This document shows, piece by piece, positions 16,784 through 25,344 of a stretch of DNA of 64,000 bases; position 1 is the first letter of the stretch; each line of letters starts with the position of its first letter. The DNA comes from Pseudarthrobacter sulfonivorans (GTDB taxonomy: Bacteria; Actinomycetota; Actinomycetes; Actinomycetales; Micrococcaceae). A program made the position numbers and the translations under genes. Where the stretch lies: positions 35,811-99,810 of the forward strand of contig NZ_JACXBW010000017.1 of assembly GCF_014712225.1 (NCBI RefSeq). Reading direction: 5' to 3'. The notes under the pieces were generated by a model. That model was not told the DNA's origin. It did no database searches and saw only the letters and a program-made list of their open reading frames with translations.

Positions 16784-17970
16784 CAGGAAACCCTTTCAAG
16801 GATGTGCACGAGAGCTGCGTTGTAGTTGCCAAGTTCAGCGGTGGCCAGGCCGATCGAGGCGTCCTGGACCTGACGGTCGCCCGCCTGGTGCATCAACTGC
16901 TCCACGGCTTCCAGGAGGTTGTACAGCGGGGTGACGTAGGCCGGGTGGCCCCGGGACGTCAGTCCGCCCGAGGTGGAGATGGGAATGTCACCACCCAAGG
17001 AGGTCCTGCCCTCTGCCGCAAATTTGGCGCCCGCACCGCGCGGAACGATGCCCAGCGCCTCGCTGACCAGGACCTCTACGATCGTGCAGGGGGCGTACGG
17101 CTCCGCGAAGTCAAGATCGGAGGGCTTCAGCCCGGCCTCAGCGAAAGCCTGGCCGCCAGCCTTCTGGGCAGCGTTCAGGGCGATCATGTCGTTGGGTGTG
17201 GCCGTGATCTGGTGGGCACCCTCATGGTGGAAGCCTGTGCCGCGGACCAGGACGTAGGGCCGGCCGCTGGCGCGGGCCACGTCCTCGTCAGCCAACACCA
17301 GGCACACCGCGCCGTCACTTCGCGGGGGCACTTCATAGAGCCCCAGGGGGTGGACGATAGTCGGCTGGGCCATGACCTCGTCCAGGGTAATGGGCTTGCG
17401 GTACTGGGCCAGCGGATTCAAGCTGGCGTGGTGGCGGTTCTTCACGGCCACGGTTGCCACGTCCTCGCGCGTGACCCCAAACTCATGCATGTAGCGCATC
17501 ATGTCCATGGCGTACCACGCAATGGGCGTGATACCGAAGGGGGCCTGGAAGTCCACGTCCCCGACGGCGCGCATGGAGCTCATCATGTGCTCACCCGAAG
17601 AGATGGCGGTCTCGTAGTTTACGCCGAGGGCAAGGGCCACCTTCGCCCGTCCCGAGCGGATGTTGTCGGCAGCATGCTCGAAGGCGAGGCCACCGGTCAT
17701 TCCGTTGCCGAGAACCTCAGCCACGAAGCCGTCACAGGGCAGCTGCAAATAGCTGGCCATAAACGTCCCGAAGTACTTCTGCTGGGTATACGGACGGGGC
17801 TGCGCGAAGCTCAGGCCCCCAATATCCGACTTGTCCACCTGGGCCATCTCGACGGCCCGGAGCACAACGTCCGCGAGGACTTCGTGCTCAAGTGAACCTG
17901 CGTCCCCGGTCCGTGGCTGCAACCGGCCTACCGGTGTTGCCGCATATCCAATGACTGCCACTCTGCCCAT
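16783..17970 (-). CDS. Thiolase-like protein lacking the catalytic Cys (Ltp2-like aldolase candidate)
   Basis: A 395-residue thiolase-fold protein. The region that normally reads NxxCxSG is EVLGNGMTGGLA here, with no Cys, so Claisen chemistry by the usual route is unlikely. The C-terminal TSRGHPAYVT keeps the His loop. Thiolase-fold proteins coupled to DUF35 partners include the steroid side-chain aldolase Ltp2, which performs a retro-aldol cleavage of a beta-hydroxyacyl-CoA. Operon order (thiolase, then DUF35 with a TGATG overlap) and the divergent MaoC gene fit that model. The exact substrate is unknown. Confidence 0.75.
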   Translation of the reverse strand: MGRVAVIGYAATPVGRLQPRTGDAGSLEHEVLADVVLRAVEMAQVDKSDIGGLSFAQPRPYTQQKYFGTFMASYLQLPCDGFVAEVLGNGMTGGLAFEHAADNIRSGRAKVALALGVNYETAISSGEHMMSSMRAVGDVDFQAPFGITPIAWYAMDMMRYMHEFGVTREDVATVAVKNRHHASLNPLAQYRKPITLDEVMAQPTIVHPLGLYEVPPRSDGAVCLVLADEDVARASGRPYVLVRGTGFHHEGAHQITATPNDMIALNAAQKAGGQAFAEAGLKPSDLDFAEPYAPCTIVEVLVSEALGIVPRGAGAKFAAEGRTSLGGDIPISTSGGLTSRGHPAYVTPLYNLLEAVEQLMHQAGDRQVQDASIGLATAELGNYNAALVHILERVS

Positions 17971-18023
17971 TCTGTGCTCCTGACGATTCCTGGCCGTTGC
18001 TTCGCGACCTTGAGAAAGCTCTC

Positions 18024-18052
18024 TTGACGTATCTTGAGACTAGCGCCACAAT
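18024..18052 (+). promoter_or_regulatory. Sigma70-type promoter candidate for the acyl-CoA operon
   Basis: TTGACG at 18024-18029 and CACAAT at 18047-18052 are separated by 17 bases, in the divergent gap and 35 bases before the synthetase start. The -10 box is imperfect. Confidence 0.45.
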
Positions 18053-18054
18053 TG

Positions 18055-18071
18055 CAATGGTTCAACCGTTG
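18055..18071. promoter_or_regulatory. FadR-type operator candidate, copy B
   Basis: A 17-base palindrome, CAATGGTTCAACCGTTG, with one mismatched pair, placed just after the predicted -10 box and before the start at 18087, where a repressor would block transcription. It shares the TGG-N-TCAACC core with 15418-15430. Confidence 0.55.
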
Positions 18072-18086
18072 ATATTTAGGAGAGAC

Positions 18087-20321
18087 ATGATTCAGCAGCG
18101 GCCCCTGTATGGGCGCGACGATCTGCGCCGGCTTATCGAGCCGAGAAGCATTGCCGTGGTGGGTGCTTCGCCCACCGAAGGCAGCTTCGGGCGCCGGACG
18201 CTCGAGAACCTCGCCAACTTCACGGGGACCGTTTACGGCATCCACCCGAAGCACAGCGAGATCCTTGGCCGGCCCGCCTTTGCCAACCTGGCCGATCTCC
18301 CCGAGGTCCCCGACTGCGTCATCGTTTGCGTGGGACAGCACCTGGCCGAACCGGTCATCCAGGAAGCGGCCCGCCTGGGCATCGGCGGGGCCGTGGTTTA
18401 TGCCTCCGGCTACCGTGAGACCGGGGATGTGGACGGCGAAGCAGCCCAGCTTCGCCTGCTGGATACCGCCCGGCAAGGCGGCCTGCGGCTCGCCGGCCCC
18501 AACTGCATTGGCCTCGTGAATGCCCAGAGCAAGGCCGCCATGAACTTCATGACCGACTGCGGGCAGATGATCTCCGGTGACGCGGGCAGCATCTCCCTGG
18601 TTTCACAGAGCGGCGCTCTCGGGTACTCACTTCTTCAGGGCGTGCATCGTGGCATGGGCTTCAGCAAGTTCCTCGCCTGCGGCAACTCGGTGGATGTGGA
18701 CGTTGCCGACTACGTGTCCTACCTTGCGGAAGACCCGGACACCTCAGTCATCGTGTGCCTGCTGGAGGGTATCTCCGATGGCCGGCGGTTCATCGAGGCG
18801 ATCCTGAAGGCCGGTCGGGCCGGAAAGCCTGTCATCGTCTACAAGGCCGCCAACGGTGAGGCCAGCAGTAAGGCCGCGCTGTCCCATACCGGGACGCTCG
18901 CCGGTTCCGCCGAAGCCTACCGCTCAGCCTTCCGCCGGGCCGGTGCGGTCCTGGTGGAGGATTTCGAGGCTCTTCTGGAAGTCGCGACGTTCTTCTCCCG
19001 CAATCCCCAGGGCCCGAACGGGGCAGGCGTGGGGATCATGGCAACGTCGGGCGGGGCAGGCGTGATCTGCGCCGATAAGGCTGAAGAAAACGGCCTGCCG
19101 TTGCCGGCCCTGGATGACGCCACGGCCGCCGTCCTCCAGGACATCGTTCCGGGCTTCGGTTCCATGGCCAATCCGGCGGACCTTACTGCCGAGGTACTCA
19201 AGGACATCTCCACGTTCAAGACAGCAGTGATGTCCTTCTGTGACGATCCGGGCTACGGGGCCGTCGTGGTGCCGCTGACGTTTGTCCACGAGACAACCAC
19301 CGGTGTGCGGGCCCGTTACCTCGCGGAGGTTGCCAGCGAGACCAACACCGCCCTGGCCGCCGTCTGGATGAACGAATGGCTGGAAGGACCGGGCAGCCGC
19401 GACCTGGACAGCGATGCCTCCGTCACCGTGTTCCGGTCCCCCGCCCGGTGCATGTGGACGATCCGGCGATGGATGGACTGGCACGCCCGCACCGATTGGT
19501 CCCCGTTGTCGGACTCCACCGCCGATGCCGCAGGCGGAAATCCCGCCGCCGGATTGCTGGGCGCCGCAGTCTCCGGCGCGACAGCGCTGACGGAGACTGC
19601 CGCAAAGGAGATCGTGGCCCGTTACGGCATCAAGGTTCCGGCAGAACAGGTGGTCCAGACGCCGGACGCGGCAGTCGCCGCTGCGGACGCCATGGGATAC
19701 CCGGTGGTGCTCAAGGTCGTGTCCCCCGACATTTTGCATAAGTCCGAGGTAGGCGGCGTACGGGTCGGTCTCGCCAGTGCCGACGAGGTCCGCGAGGCGT
19801 TGACCACCATGTCTGCCCGCATGCTTGCGGAGGCCGCGCACGCCCATATCGTTGGCTACAGCGTTCAGCAGATGGCCGGGGAAGGACCCGAAATCCTGCT
19901 CGGTGCCCGCTTTGACCCGGTATTCGGACCCCTGGTCCTGCTCGGCAGCGGGGGCACCTGGGTCGAGATCCTCAAGGACGTCAGGGTCTATCTCACCCCG
20001 CTCGACCGTCCGACGGCCCTGGCAGCCATTGGGGAGATGACGCTGGTCAAAGTCCTTGAGGGCGCCCGGGGCCAAGCCCCCTACGACATCGCTGCCCTCG
20101 CCGACACCATCGTCGCCTTCTCACAGCTGGTGCGGGATCTCGACGGCCTGGCGACCGAAATCGAACTCAACCCCGTCCGCATCACCCGCGACCATGGACC
20201 CATGGCGGTCGATGCCCTCATCGTCCTGGCACCTCGGGAGCACGGCATCACACCGCAACCGGGCGATGCCGTACCGGCCGCCGCCCACGCAGAAAGGACA
20301 GCGGCATGGGCAAGTGCGTAG
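18087..20321 (+). CDS. Acyl-CoA synthetase, ADP-forming (acetate--CoA ligase family, fused subunits)
   Basis: A 744-residue protein. Its order is CoA-binding domain (IEPRSIAVVGASPTEGSFGR, residues about 15-140), succinyl-CoA-ligase-like domains with the phosphohistidine loop KAALSHTGTLAGSAEAYRSA, and a C-terminal ATP-grasp domain (YPVVLKVVSPDILHKSEVGG). It activates a carboxylic acid to its CoA thioester with ATP giving ADP. I chose the ATG at 18087 because GGAG lies close upstream and the conserved domain starts soon after; in-frame starts at 18057 and 17997 are possible but precede the promoter or operator. It heads the operon running to 28014. Confidence 0.88.
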   Translation: MIQQRPLYGRDDLRRLIEPRSIAVVGASPTEGSFGRRTLENLANFTGTVYGIHPKHSEILGRPAFANLADLPEVPDCVIVCVGQHLAEPVIQEAARLGIGGAVVYASGYRETGDVDGEAAQLRLLDTARQGGLRLAGPNCIGLVNAQSKAAMNFMTDCGQMISGDAGSISLVSQSGALGYSLLQGVHRGMGFSKFLACGNSVDVDVADYVSYLAEDPDTSVIVCLLEGISDGRRFIEAILKAGRAGKPVIVYKAANGEASSKAALSHTGTLAGSAEAYRSAFRRAGAVLVEDFEALLEVATFFSRNPQGPNGAGVGIMATSGGAGVICADKAEENGLPLPALDDATAAVLQDIVPGFGSMANPADLTAEVLKDISTFKTAVMSFCDDPGYGAVVVPLTFVHETTTGVRARYLAEVASETNTALAAVWMNEWLEGPGSRDLDSDASVTVFRSPARCMWTIRRWMDWHARTDWSPLSDSTADAAGGNPAAGLLGAAVSGATALTETAAKEIVARYGIKVPAEQVVQTPDAAVAAADAMGYPVVLKVVSPDILHKSEVGGVRVGLASADEVREALTTMSARMLAEAAHAHIVGYSVQQMAGEGPEILLGARFDPVFGPLVLLGSGGTWVEILKDVRVYLTPLDRPTALAAIGEMTLVKVLEGARGQAPYDIAALADTIVAFSQLVRDLDGLATEIELNPVRITRDHGPMAVDALIVLAPREHGITPQPGDAVPAAAHAERTAAWASA

Positions 20322-20794
20322 AGGACTTCGCCATCGGTGACGTCAACGAGAGCCCGGCCAGAACGGTGACCGAGACGGACATTGTCATCTACTCGTGGAT
20401 TTCCGGCGATTCCAACCCCATGCATACGGACGCCGAGTACGCGCGCCGCTCCCCGCTGGGGCAGAGGATCGCCCACGGCACCCTGGGCATGTCGATTGTT
20501 ACCGGACTGAGTGCCCGCATGGGTGACTTCGACGGCACCGCCATCGCCGCGCTGGGCGTGGACGAATGGCAGTTCCTCGCACCCATCCTCATTGGGGACA
20601 CGGTGCGGTTGCGCACCACCGTACGGAGCGCCAAGGTCACATCGAAACCCGACCGGGGTGTGGTTGTCCGGTTGATGGAGCTCGTGAATCAGAACGACAC
20701 GGTGGTCCAGCGGGGCCTCATGACGACCATGGCCTACACCAGGGCCGGGCTGGCAGGACAAGCGGCAACCGCGCCGGAACCCGCCGCCATCTGA
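20306..20794 (+). CDS. MaoC-family (R)-enoyl-CoA hydratase/dehydratase
   Basis: A 162-residue hotdog protein. The hydratase-2 motif is present as SWISGDSNPMHTDAEYARRS, where the Asp and His are the catalytic pair, followed by QRIAHGTLGMSIVTGL. It hydrates an unsaturated acyl-CoA. The start lies inside the end of the synthetase gene by 16 bases, with AAAGGA upstream, so translation is coupled. With the Cys-less thiolase and DUF35 protein it resembles the hydratase-aldolase sets of steroid side-chain breakdown; in those, a MaoC protein pairs with a DUF35-fused partner. Confidence 0.85.
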   Translation: MGKCVEDFAIGDVNESPARTVTETDIVIYSWISGDSNPMHTDAEYARRSPLGQRIAHGTLGMSIVTGLSARMGDFDGTAIAALGVDEWQFLAPILIGDTVRLRTTVRSAKVTSKPDRGVVVRLMELVNQNDTVVQRGLMTTMAYTRAGLAGQAATAPEPAAI

Positions 20795-20851
20795 CCACCC
20801 AACACGGCACGACACCACCGCAGCACAATGACTACCACTGGAGACAAAACA

Positions 20852-22009
20852 ATGAAGTTACTGGTCAACACCACGGGGCTCACCGAGGATCAGAAGGCGA
20901 TCCGCGAGGCGGTCCTGGAAATCCTGGAAGCAACGCTGCCCAAGGAAGAGATCCGTCGCATCGACGACGTCAAGGAATTCCCACATGCCGCCTACGATGC
21001 ACTTGCAGAAAGCGGCTTCCTGGGCCTGTTTTTCGACGAGGAGTACGGAGGCGCCAGCGCCAGCTACAAGGACATCACCAACTTTATGGAGACCCTTGGA
21101 TACCACTACGCCGGCATCGGGCAAGCGGTGATGATTACGTCGATCTACGCAGGCGGCCACGTGGCGAAGTTCGGCACCGAGGAGCTCAAGCACCGGATCA
21201 TCCCGGGCATCATCAACGGCTCAATCAAGATGTCCATCGCTATGTCCGAACCGGGAACCGGTTCTGACGTAGCCGGCCTCCGGACCAAGGCCGTAAGGCA
21301 GGACGGCGGCTGGGTACTCAACGGAACCAAGGTCTGGATATCCGGCGCGCACGTGGCCGACTACCTCGTTGTGATCGCCAAGACGGACCCGAACGCCGAG
21401 CGTCACCAGGGCTTCACCACCTTCCTGGTCAACGCCAAGAGCGCCGGTGTGACAATCAACCCACTGCAAATGCTGGGACGGCGCACCACGCACGCGAACG
21501 AAGTTGTGCTGGAGAACGTCTTTGTGCCGGACGAGGACCGCATCGGTGAGGAAGGCAAGACCTGGAAGAACCTCATGAAGGCGCTCGGCCTGGAACGTCT
21601 GGGACTGGCCGCGATCTCGGCAGGGAACTGCTACCGGATCACCGAGGATGCCGCTGACTACGCCCAGCAGCGCATCCAGTTCGACCAGCCCATCTCCAAG
21701 TTCCAGGTGATCCAGCACAAACTGGTCGACATGTGGATCATGGCCGAGCAGGCCCGCCAGGCAACGTACCGGGTGGCGGAGCTGTTGGACGCCGGCGAGT
21801 CTGCCATTGAGGAAACCTCGATAGCCAAGATCATTGCCACAGAGAACAACTTCAAGGTCTCCGACATTGGCCTTCAGGTCTACGGCGGATCCGGCTACGC
21901 CATGGAATACGACATGCAGATGTACTTCCGGGATTCACGGGTCGGCCCGATCGGCGGCGGTACCAACGAGATCCAGCGGAACGTCCTCGCCAAGAGGATG
22001 GGCCTCTAA
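20852..22009 (+). CDS. Acyl-CoA dehydrogenase, catalytic base in isovaleryl-CoA dehydrogenase position
   Basis: A 385-residue flavoenzyme. The order is normal: an N-terminal helical domain, IAMSEPGTGSDVAGLRTKAV (acyl-CoA/FAD loop), WVLNGTKVWISGAHVAD, and the C-terminal FAD helix GGSGYAMEYDMQMYFRDSRV. The usual base position (xYEGTNEIQR) reads IGGGTNEIQR, with Gly for Glu. A Glu is present in LGLERLGLA, where isovaleryl-CoA and long-chain dehydrogenases hold their base, so the enzyme should be active. The ATG at 20852 has GGAG eight bases upstream; the ATG at 20828 has none. EtfBA downstream is the likely electron acceptor. Confidence 0.9.
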   Translation: MKLLVNTTGLTEDQKAIREAVLEILEATLPKEEIRRIDDVKEFPHAAYDALAESGFLGLFFDEEYGGASASYKDITNFMETLGYHYAGIGQAVMITSIYAGGHVAKFGTEELKHRIIPGIINGSIKMSIAMSEPGTGSDVAGLRTKAVRQDGGWVLNGTKVWISGAHVADYLVVIAKTDPNAERHQGFTTFLVNAKSAGVTINPLQMLGRRTTHANEVVLENVFVPDEDRIGEEGKTWKNLMKALGLERLGLAAISAGNCYRITEDAADYAQQRIQFDQPISKFQVIQHKLVDMWIMAEQARQATYRVAELLDAGESAIEETSIAKIIATENNFKVSDIGLQVYGGSGYAMEYDMQMYFRDSRVGPIGGGTNEIQRNVLAKRMGL

Positions 22010-22110
22010 CCCTCGAGGACGGGCCGGCAGGCCCGCCCTCGTCCGGGAGGCGTGAGCACCATGACACTTCATGCGCAGCAGTACCACAGCGGGAGCAGGG
22101 AAACCGAGCG

Positions 22111-23349
22111 ATGATATCCACCTCAACGGTCACGGCCACCCCGTGGTCCAAGCAACGGCTCGCCAGCTCGCTGTTCCTCGTTCTGGGCATGGACATGTTC
22201 ATGGTCTCGCCGCTGCTGCCTCAGATCAGCGCGGGCTTCGGTGTGAGCATCGGGGAAGCTTCCGTGGTTGCGTGGAGTTTCTCCCTCGTTTACGCACTCC
22301 TCAGCCCGGCGGTCGCCCTGATCACCAACCGCTTCACACGACGATCGGCCATGTGGGTCGGAGCGGCAGTATTCAGTGCCGGCGTGCTGGGGGCAGCACT
22401 TATGCCAACGCTTGGGCTGGTGGTTGCCGGGCGGGTACTGGCTGCCGTTGGCGCCTCAATCATGGGCCCGCCGGTATGGTCTTTCGCTACGGAGACGGCG
22501 GCGCCCCACCAAGTGGGCAAGGCCGTAGCGGGCGTGGCATCGACCTTTGCTGCCGGACAAATCGTAGGCGTTCCGCTGGGAGGCCTCGTTGCCTCCTTCG
22601 CATCGTGGCGGTGGACCTTCCTGGCCATTGCCGTGCTCGGTGCAGTGCTGGCTGCGCTGATCGGGCTGCGTTTGGGCAAGGAAGCCCGTGTCCCGGAAAA
22701 GGTCGGGATCCGGGAGGCGTTCGCGGATTCCTTGAACTTGTGGCGTCGTAGGGAGTTCAGCTTTCTGTTGACGGCCAATTTCTTTGCACAGGCCACCCGG
22801 TATGCCACCTACACCTTCGCCGGGGCCTTGCTCTTCACCCGGTTCGGCCTGGATACCGCCCAGCTCGGCCTTGTGGGTGCGACCGTGGGAGCAGGTTCCC
22901 TGGTGGGAGCCACCGTCGGGGGGCGTCTCGTGGACTGGGTTCGCGCCCGGAAGGGCTCGCAACAGCTGCTGAACCTTTCCTTCGCCGCAGTGATGACGGG
23001 CTTCGTCATCCTGGCCACCGCATCGGGTCACCTCTGGTTCTCCCTGGCCGGCTGGGCGTTTACGTTTGCGGCAGGATCGGCCTTCGTCAGTAACAGCCAG
23101 GAGATGCTGACGAACTCGGCCGGCAAGAACCGCGCCTACGCGCTGTCGTGGAACAACTCGGCCCTCTATGCCGGGACCGCGCTGGGCACGTTTGCACTGG
23201 GGCTTGTCCCGTTGGGTACAACGCCGTTCGTCTTGATGTCCTGCGGTTTCGGCGCATTGACCGTAGCTGCCAGCGCCCTCCTGTGGCGGCTGACAACCGG
23301 TCCAAGAGCCCCTGAGCCGTTACTCAGCCCTCCGTCCCCTCAGCAATGA
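22111..23349 (+). CDS. MFS transporter, DHA1-like
   Basis: A 412-residue permease with about 12 hydrophobic helices. Helix 1 (LFLVLGMDMFMVSPLLPQIS) and the following loop, which ends in the basic segment NRFTRRSAMWVG, are characteristic of the arabinose-efflux/DHA1 type. PLGGLVASFASWRWTFLAIA in helix 5 corresponds to motif C of antiporters, which points to export, although several members import. It sits within the acyl-CoA operon between the dehydrogenase and ETF genes, so it may move the pathway substrate or a by-product. Substrate unknown. Confidence 0.82.
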   Translation: MISTSTVTATPWSKQRLASSLFLVLGMDMFMVSPLLPQISAGFGVSIGEASVVAWSFSLVYALLSPAVALITNRFTRRSAMWVGAAVFSAGVLGAALMPTLGLVVAGRVLAAVGASIMGPPVWSFATETAAPHQVGKAVAGVASTFAAGQIVGVPLGGLVASFASWRWTFLAIAVLGAVLAALIGLRLGKEARVPEKVGIREAFADSLNLWRRREFSFLLTANFFAQATRYATYTFAGALLFTRFGLDTAQLGLVGATVGAGSLVGATVGGRLVDWVRARKGSQQLLNLSFAAVMTGFVILATASGHLWFSLAGWAFTFAAGSAFVSNSQEMLTNSAGKNRAYALSWNNSALYAGTALGTFALGLVPLGTTPFVLMSCGFGALTVAASALLWRLTTGPRAPEPLLSPPSPQQ

Positions 23350-23398
23350 CAGCCTCGGGACGTAGTCAATTGAATGCGTTATTAGAAGGAGAAGTGAA

Positions 23399-24181
23399 GT
23401 GAAGATTGTCGTGCTGGCTAAGCAGGTTCCGGATACCTGGTCGGACCGGAAGATCGATTTGGAGTCGGGACTGTTGGACCGGGCCGCGTCAGATCCGGTG
23501 CCGGATGAGATCAACGAGCGTGCCTTGGAAAATGCACTGCTGGTCAAGGATTCCACCAACGATGCGGAAGTAGTTGTGTTGGCCATGGGCCCGGAGGACG
23601 CCAACAAGGCACTCCGGAAGCTTTTGTCAATGGGCGCGGATTCGGCGGTGCTTGTCAACGACCCGGCCCTGACGGGTTCGGACATGGTCCAGACGTCCCG
23701 GGTGCTGGCAGCCGCGATTGACAAGATCGGAAACGTCGACGTGGTGCTGGCCGGCAATGAGGCCACCGATGGGCGCGGCGGGATGGTCCCTGCGATGGTT
23801 GCCGAGATCCTGGGCTGGCCAGTGCTGCCGGGATTGGATGAAGTTGCGATCACTGCAAACGAAGTATCGGGACGGGCTCAGGTTGATGGGGGCACACTCC
23901 GGTTGTCCTCCGCATGCCCGGCGGTGATTTCCGTGACGGAGAAAACCGCGGAGGCCAGGTTTCCGAACTTCAAAGGCATCATGGCCGCCAAGAAGAAGCC
24001 GCTGGAGACGTGGTCACTAGCGGATCTGGGAATCCAGGCCGGGCCGGAAGCCGCCTCCGTGCGTTCCGTGATGGTCTCGGCCACAGCGCGCCCGCCCAAG
24101 CAGGCCGGCCCGAAAATCACCGACGACGGCACTGCAGCAGCCCAGCTGGCCGACTTCCTGATCTCCAACCGCCTGGTCTGA
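23399..24181 (+). CDS. etfB: Electron transfer flavoprotein, beta subunit
   Basis: A 260-residue EtfB/FixA protein. The N-terminal MKIVVLAKQVPDTWSDRKID and the AMP-binding region with VVVLAMGPEDANKALRKLLSMGAD are typical. NEATDGRGGMVPAMVAEILG forms the contact loop to dehydrogenases. It begins at GTG 23399, preceded by AGAAGGAGAAG. Together with EtfA it takes electrons from the acyl-CoA dehydrogenase two genes upstream. The pair is dedicated to this operon, which is unusual where housekeeping ETF genes normally suffice. Confidence 0.93.
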   Translation: MKIVVLAKQVPDTWSDRKIDLESGLLDRAASDPVPDEINERALENALLVKDSTNDAEVVVLAMGPEDANKALRKLLSMGADSAVLVNDPALTGSDMVQTSRVLAAAIDKIGNVDVVLAGNEATDGRGGMVPAMVAEILGWPVLPGLDEVAITANEVSGRAQVDGGTLRLSSACPAVISVTEKTAEARFPNFKGIMAAKKKPLETWSLADLGIQAGPEAASVRSVMVSATARPPKQAGPKITDDGTAAAQLADFLISNRLV

Positions 24182-24294
24182 CCGGGCTCCCCCATCCCCG
24201 CCCTGTCTTTAGTCGAATCCGGGCGGCCCCTGAACAGCCCCCGCAGCCTCCGGCATCCTGAGCCGGTGCTGGCCAAGTGGTAAAGGAACCCATC

Positions 24295-25284
24295 ATGGCA
24301 AATTTTGGAAATGTACTCGTGTTGATCGAGACCACCGGCGGCGGATCGCCGAAGTCGACGGCGGCATCCCTGCTCGGGGCGGCTGCCGGCATCGGCACCC
24401 CCGTGGCTGTCGTCGTCGTCGCCACCGGAACAGGCGAAGACTTGCCTGCACAATTGGGCGCGTTGGGCGCCGCCCACGTATACGTGGCCGAGGCCGACCC
24501 TGCGGCCGCAGGGCTAGGCTCGGCGCAAGTCGGTGCCCTGGCAGATGCCATCCAAGCCTACTCTGCACGACTGGTGTTGGTGCCGGGAACAAACGACTCC
24601 AAGGCGGTGGCCGGCCGGCTGGCCATCGCCGCTAACGGGTCGGTGGCCGCGGACGTGGTCGGGGTGCGCTACGACGAGAACGACCAGGAAGTCATCGCCT
24701 CACACGCGGTCTTCGGTGGCGACTTCACCACCGAGTCCACCGTGGAAGGCGGGCTGATGATCGCGTCCGTGCGTCCAGGCTCCGTCGAAGCCCGTGCGAA
24801 GGCCATAGTGGCCCCGCAGGTCGCCACCGCAGCTGTCACCACCCAAGTGGCTCGGGGAGCGAACATCGTCGAGCTCTCGGATACCCCTGCCGAAAACGGG
24901 CGTCCGGTGCTGCGTGGGGCCAAAGCCGTGGTTTCCGGCGGCCGGGGTGTTGGATCCAAAGACGCTTTCTCCCTCGTGGAAGACCTCGCTGACGCCTTGG
25001 GTGCCGCAGTGGGTGCCTCCCGGGCGGCAGTGGATGCCGGCTATGTGCCACAGTCCTATCAGGTCGGCCAGACCGGGGTAACCGTGACACCTCAACTGTA
25101 CGTAGCCCTCGGGATCTCCGGGGCGATCCAGCACCGCGCCGGGATGCAGACCGCCAAGACAATCGTGGCGATCAACAGCGACGAGGACGCCCCAATGTTT
25201 GACATCGCCGACTTCGGGATAGTCGGGGACATTTTCGCCGTGGTCCCGCAGCTCATCAAGGAAATCAACAGCCGCCGCAATTGA
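24295..25284 (+). CDS. etfA: Electron transfer flavoprotein, alpha subunit
   Basis: A 329-residue EtfA/FixB protein. The FAD domain is at the C-terminus: LRGAKAVVSGGRGVGSKDA, ASRAAVDAGYVP, QVGQTGVTVTPQLYVALGIS, GAIQHRAGMQTAKTIVAINS and the closing FGIVGDIFAVVPQLIKEI. I chose the ATG at 24295, with AAAGGA seven bases upstream; a start at 24277 adds six residues before the conserved N-terminus. A 113-base gap separates it from etfB. The next gene is a membrane cytochrome b that probably receives its electrons or anchors the complex. Confidence 0.93.
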   Translation: MANFGNVLVLIETTGGGSPKSTAASLLGAAAGIGTPVAVVVVATGTGEDLPAQLGALGAAHVYVAEADPAAAGLGSAQVGALADAIQAYSARLVLVPGTNDSKAVAGRLAIAANGSVAADVVGVRYDENDQEVIASHAVFGGDFTTESTVEGGLMIASVRPGSVEARAKAIVAPQVATAAVTTQVARGANIVELSDTPAENGRPVLRGAKAVVSGGRGVGSKDAFSLVEDLADALGAAVGASRAAVDAGYVPQSYQVGQTGVTVTPQLYVALGISGAIQHRAGMQTAKTIVAINSDEDAPMFDIADFGIVGDIFAVVPQLIKEINSRRN

Positions 25285-25344
25285 CAGGCGCACGGACGCA
25301 GCCGCGACGTATCCCATCCCCCGAACCCAGGACAGACACCTAAA

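Noticed and set aside
16804..17895. 363-codon open frame on the plus strand opposite the thiolase-like gene
   Set aside because: It is the antisense of a well-supported gene. Its composition (Gly/His/Val/Arg-rich) matches no family; long antisense frames are common at this GC.
18924..20075. 383-codon minus-strand frame opposite the acyl-CoA synthetase
   Set aside because: Antisense by-product without a ribosome site or family resemblance; the plus-strand gene has clear domains.
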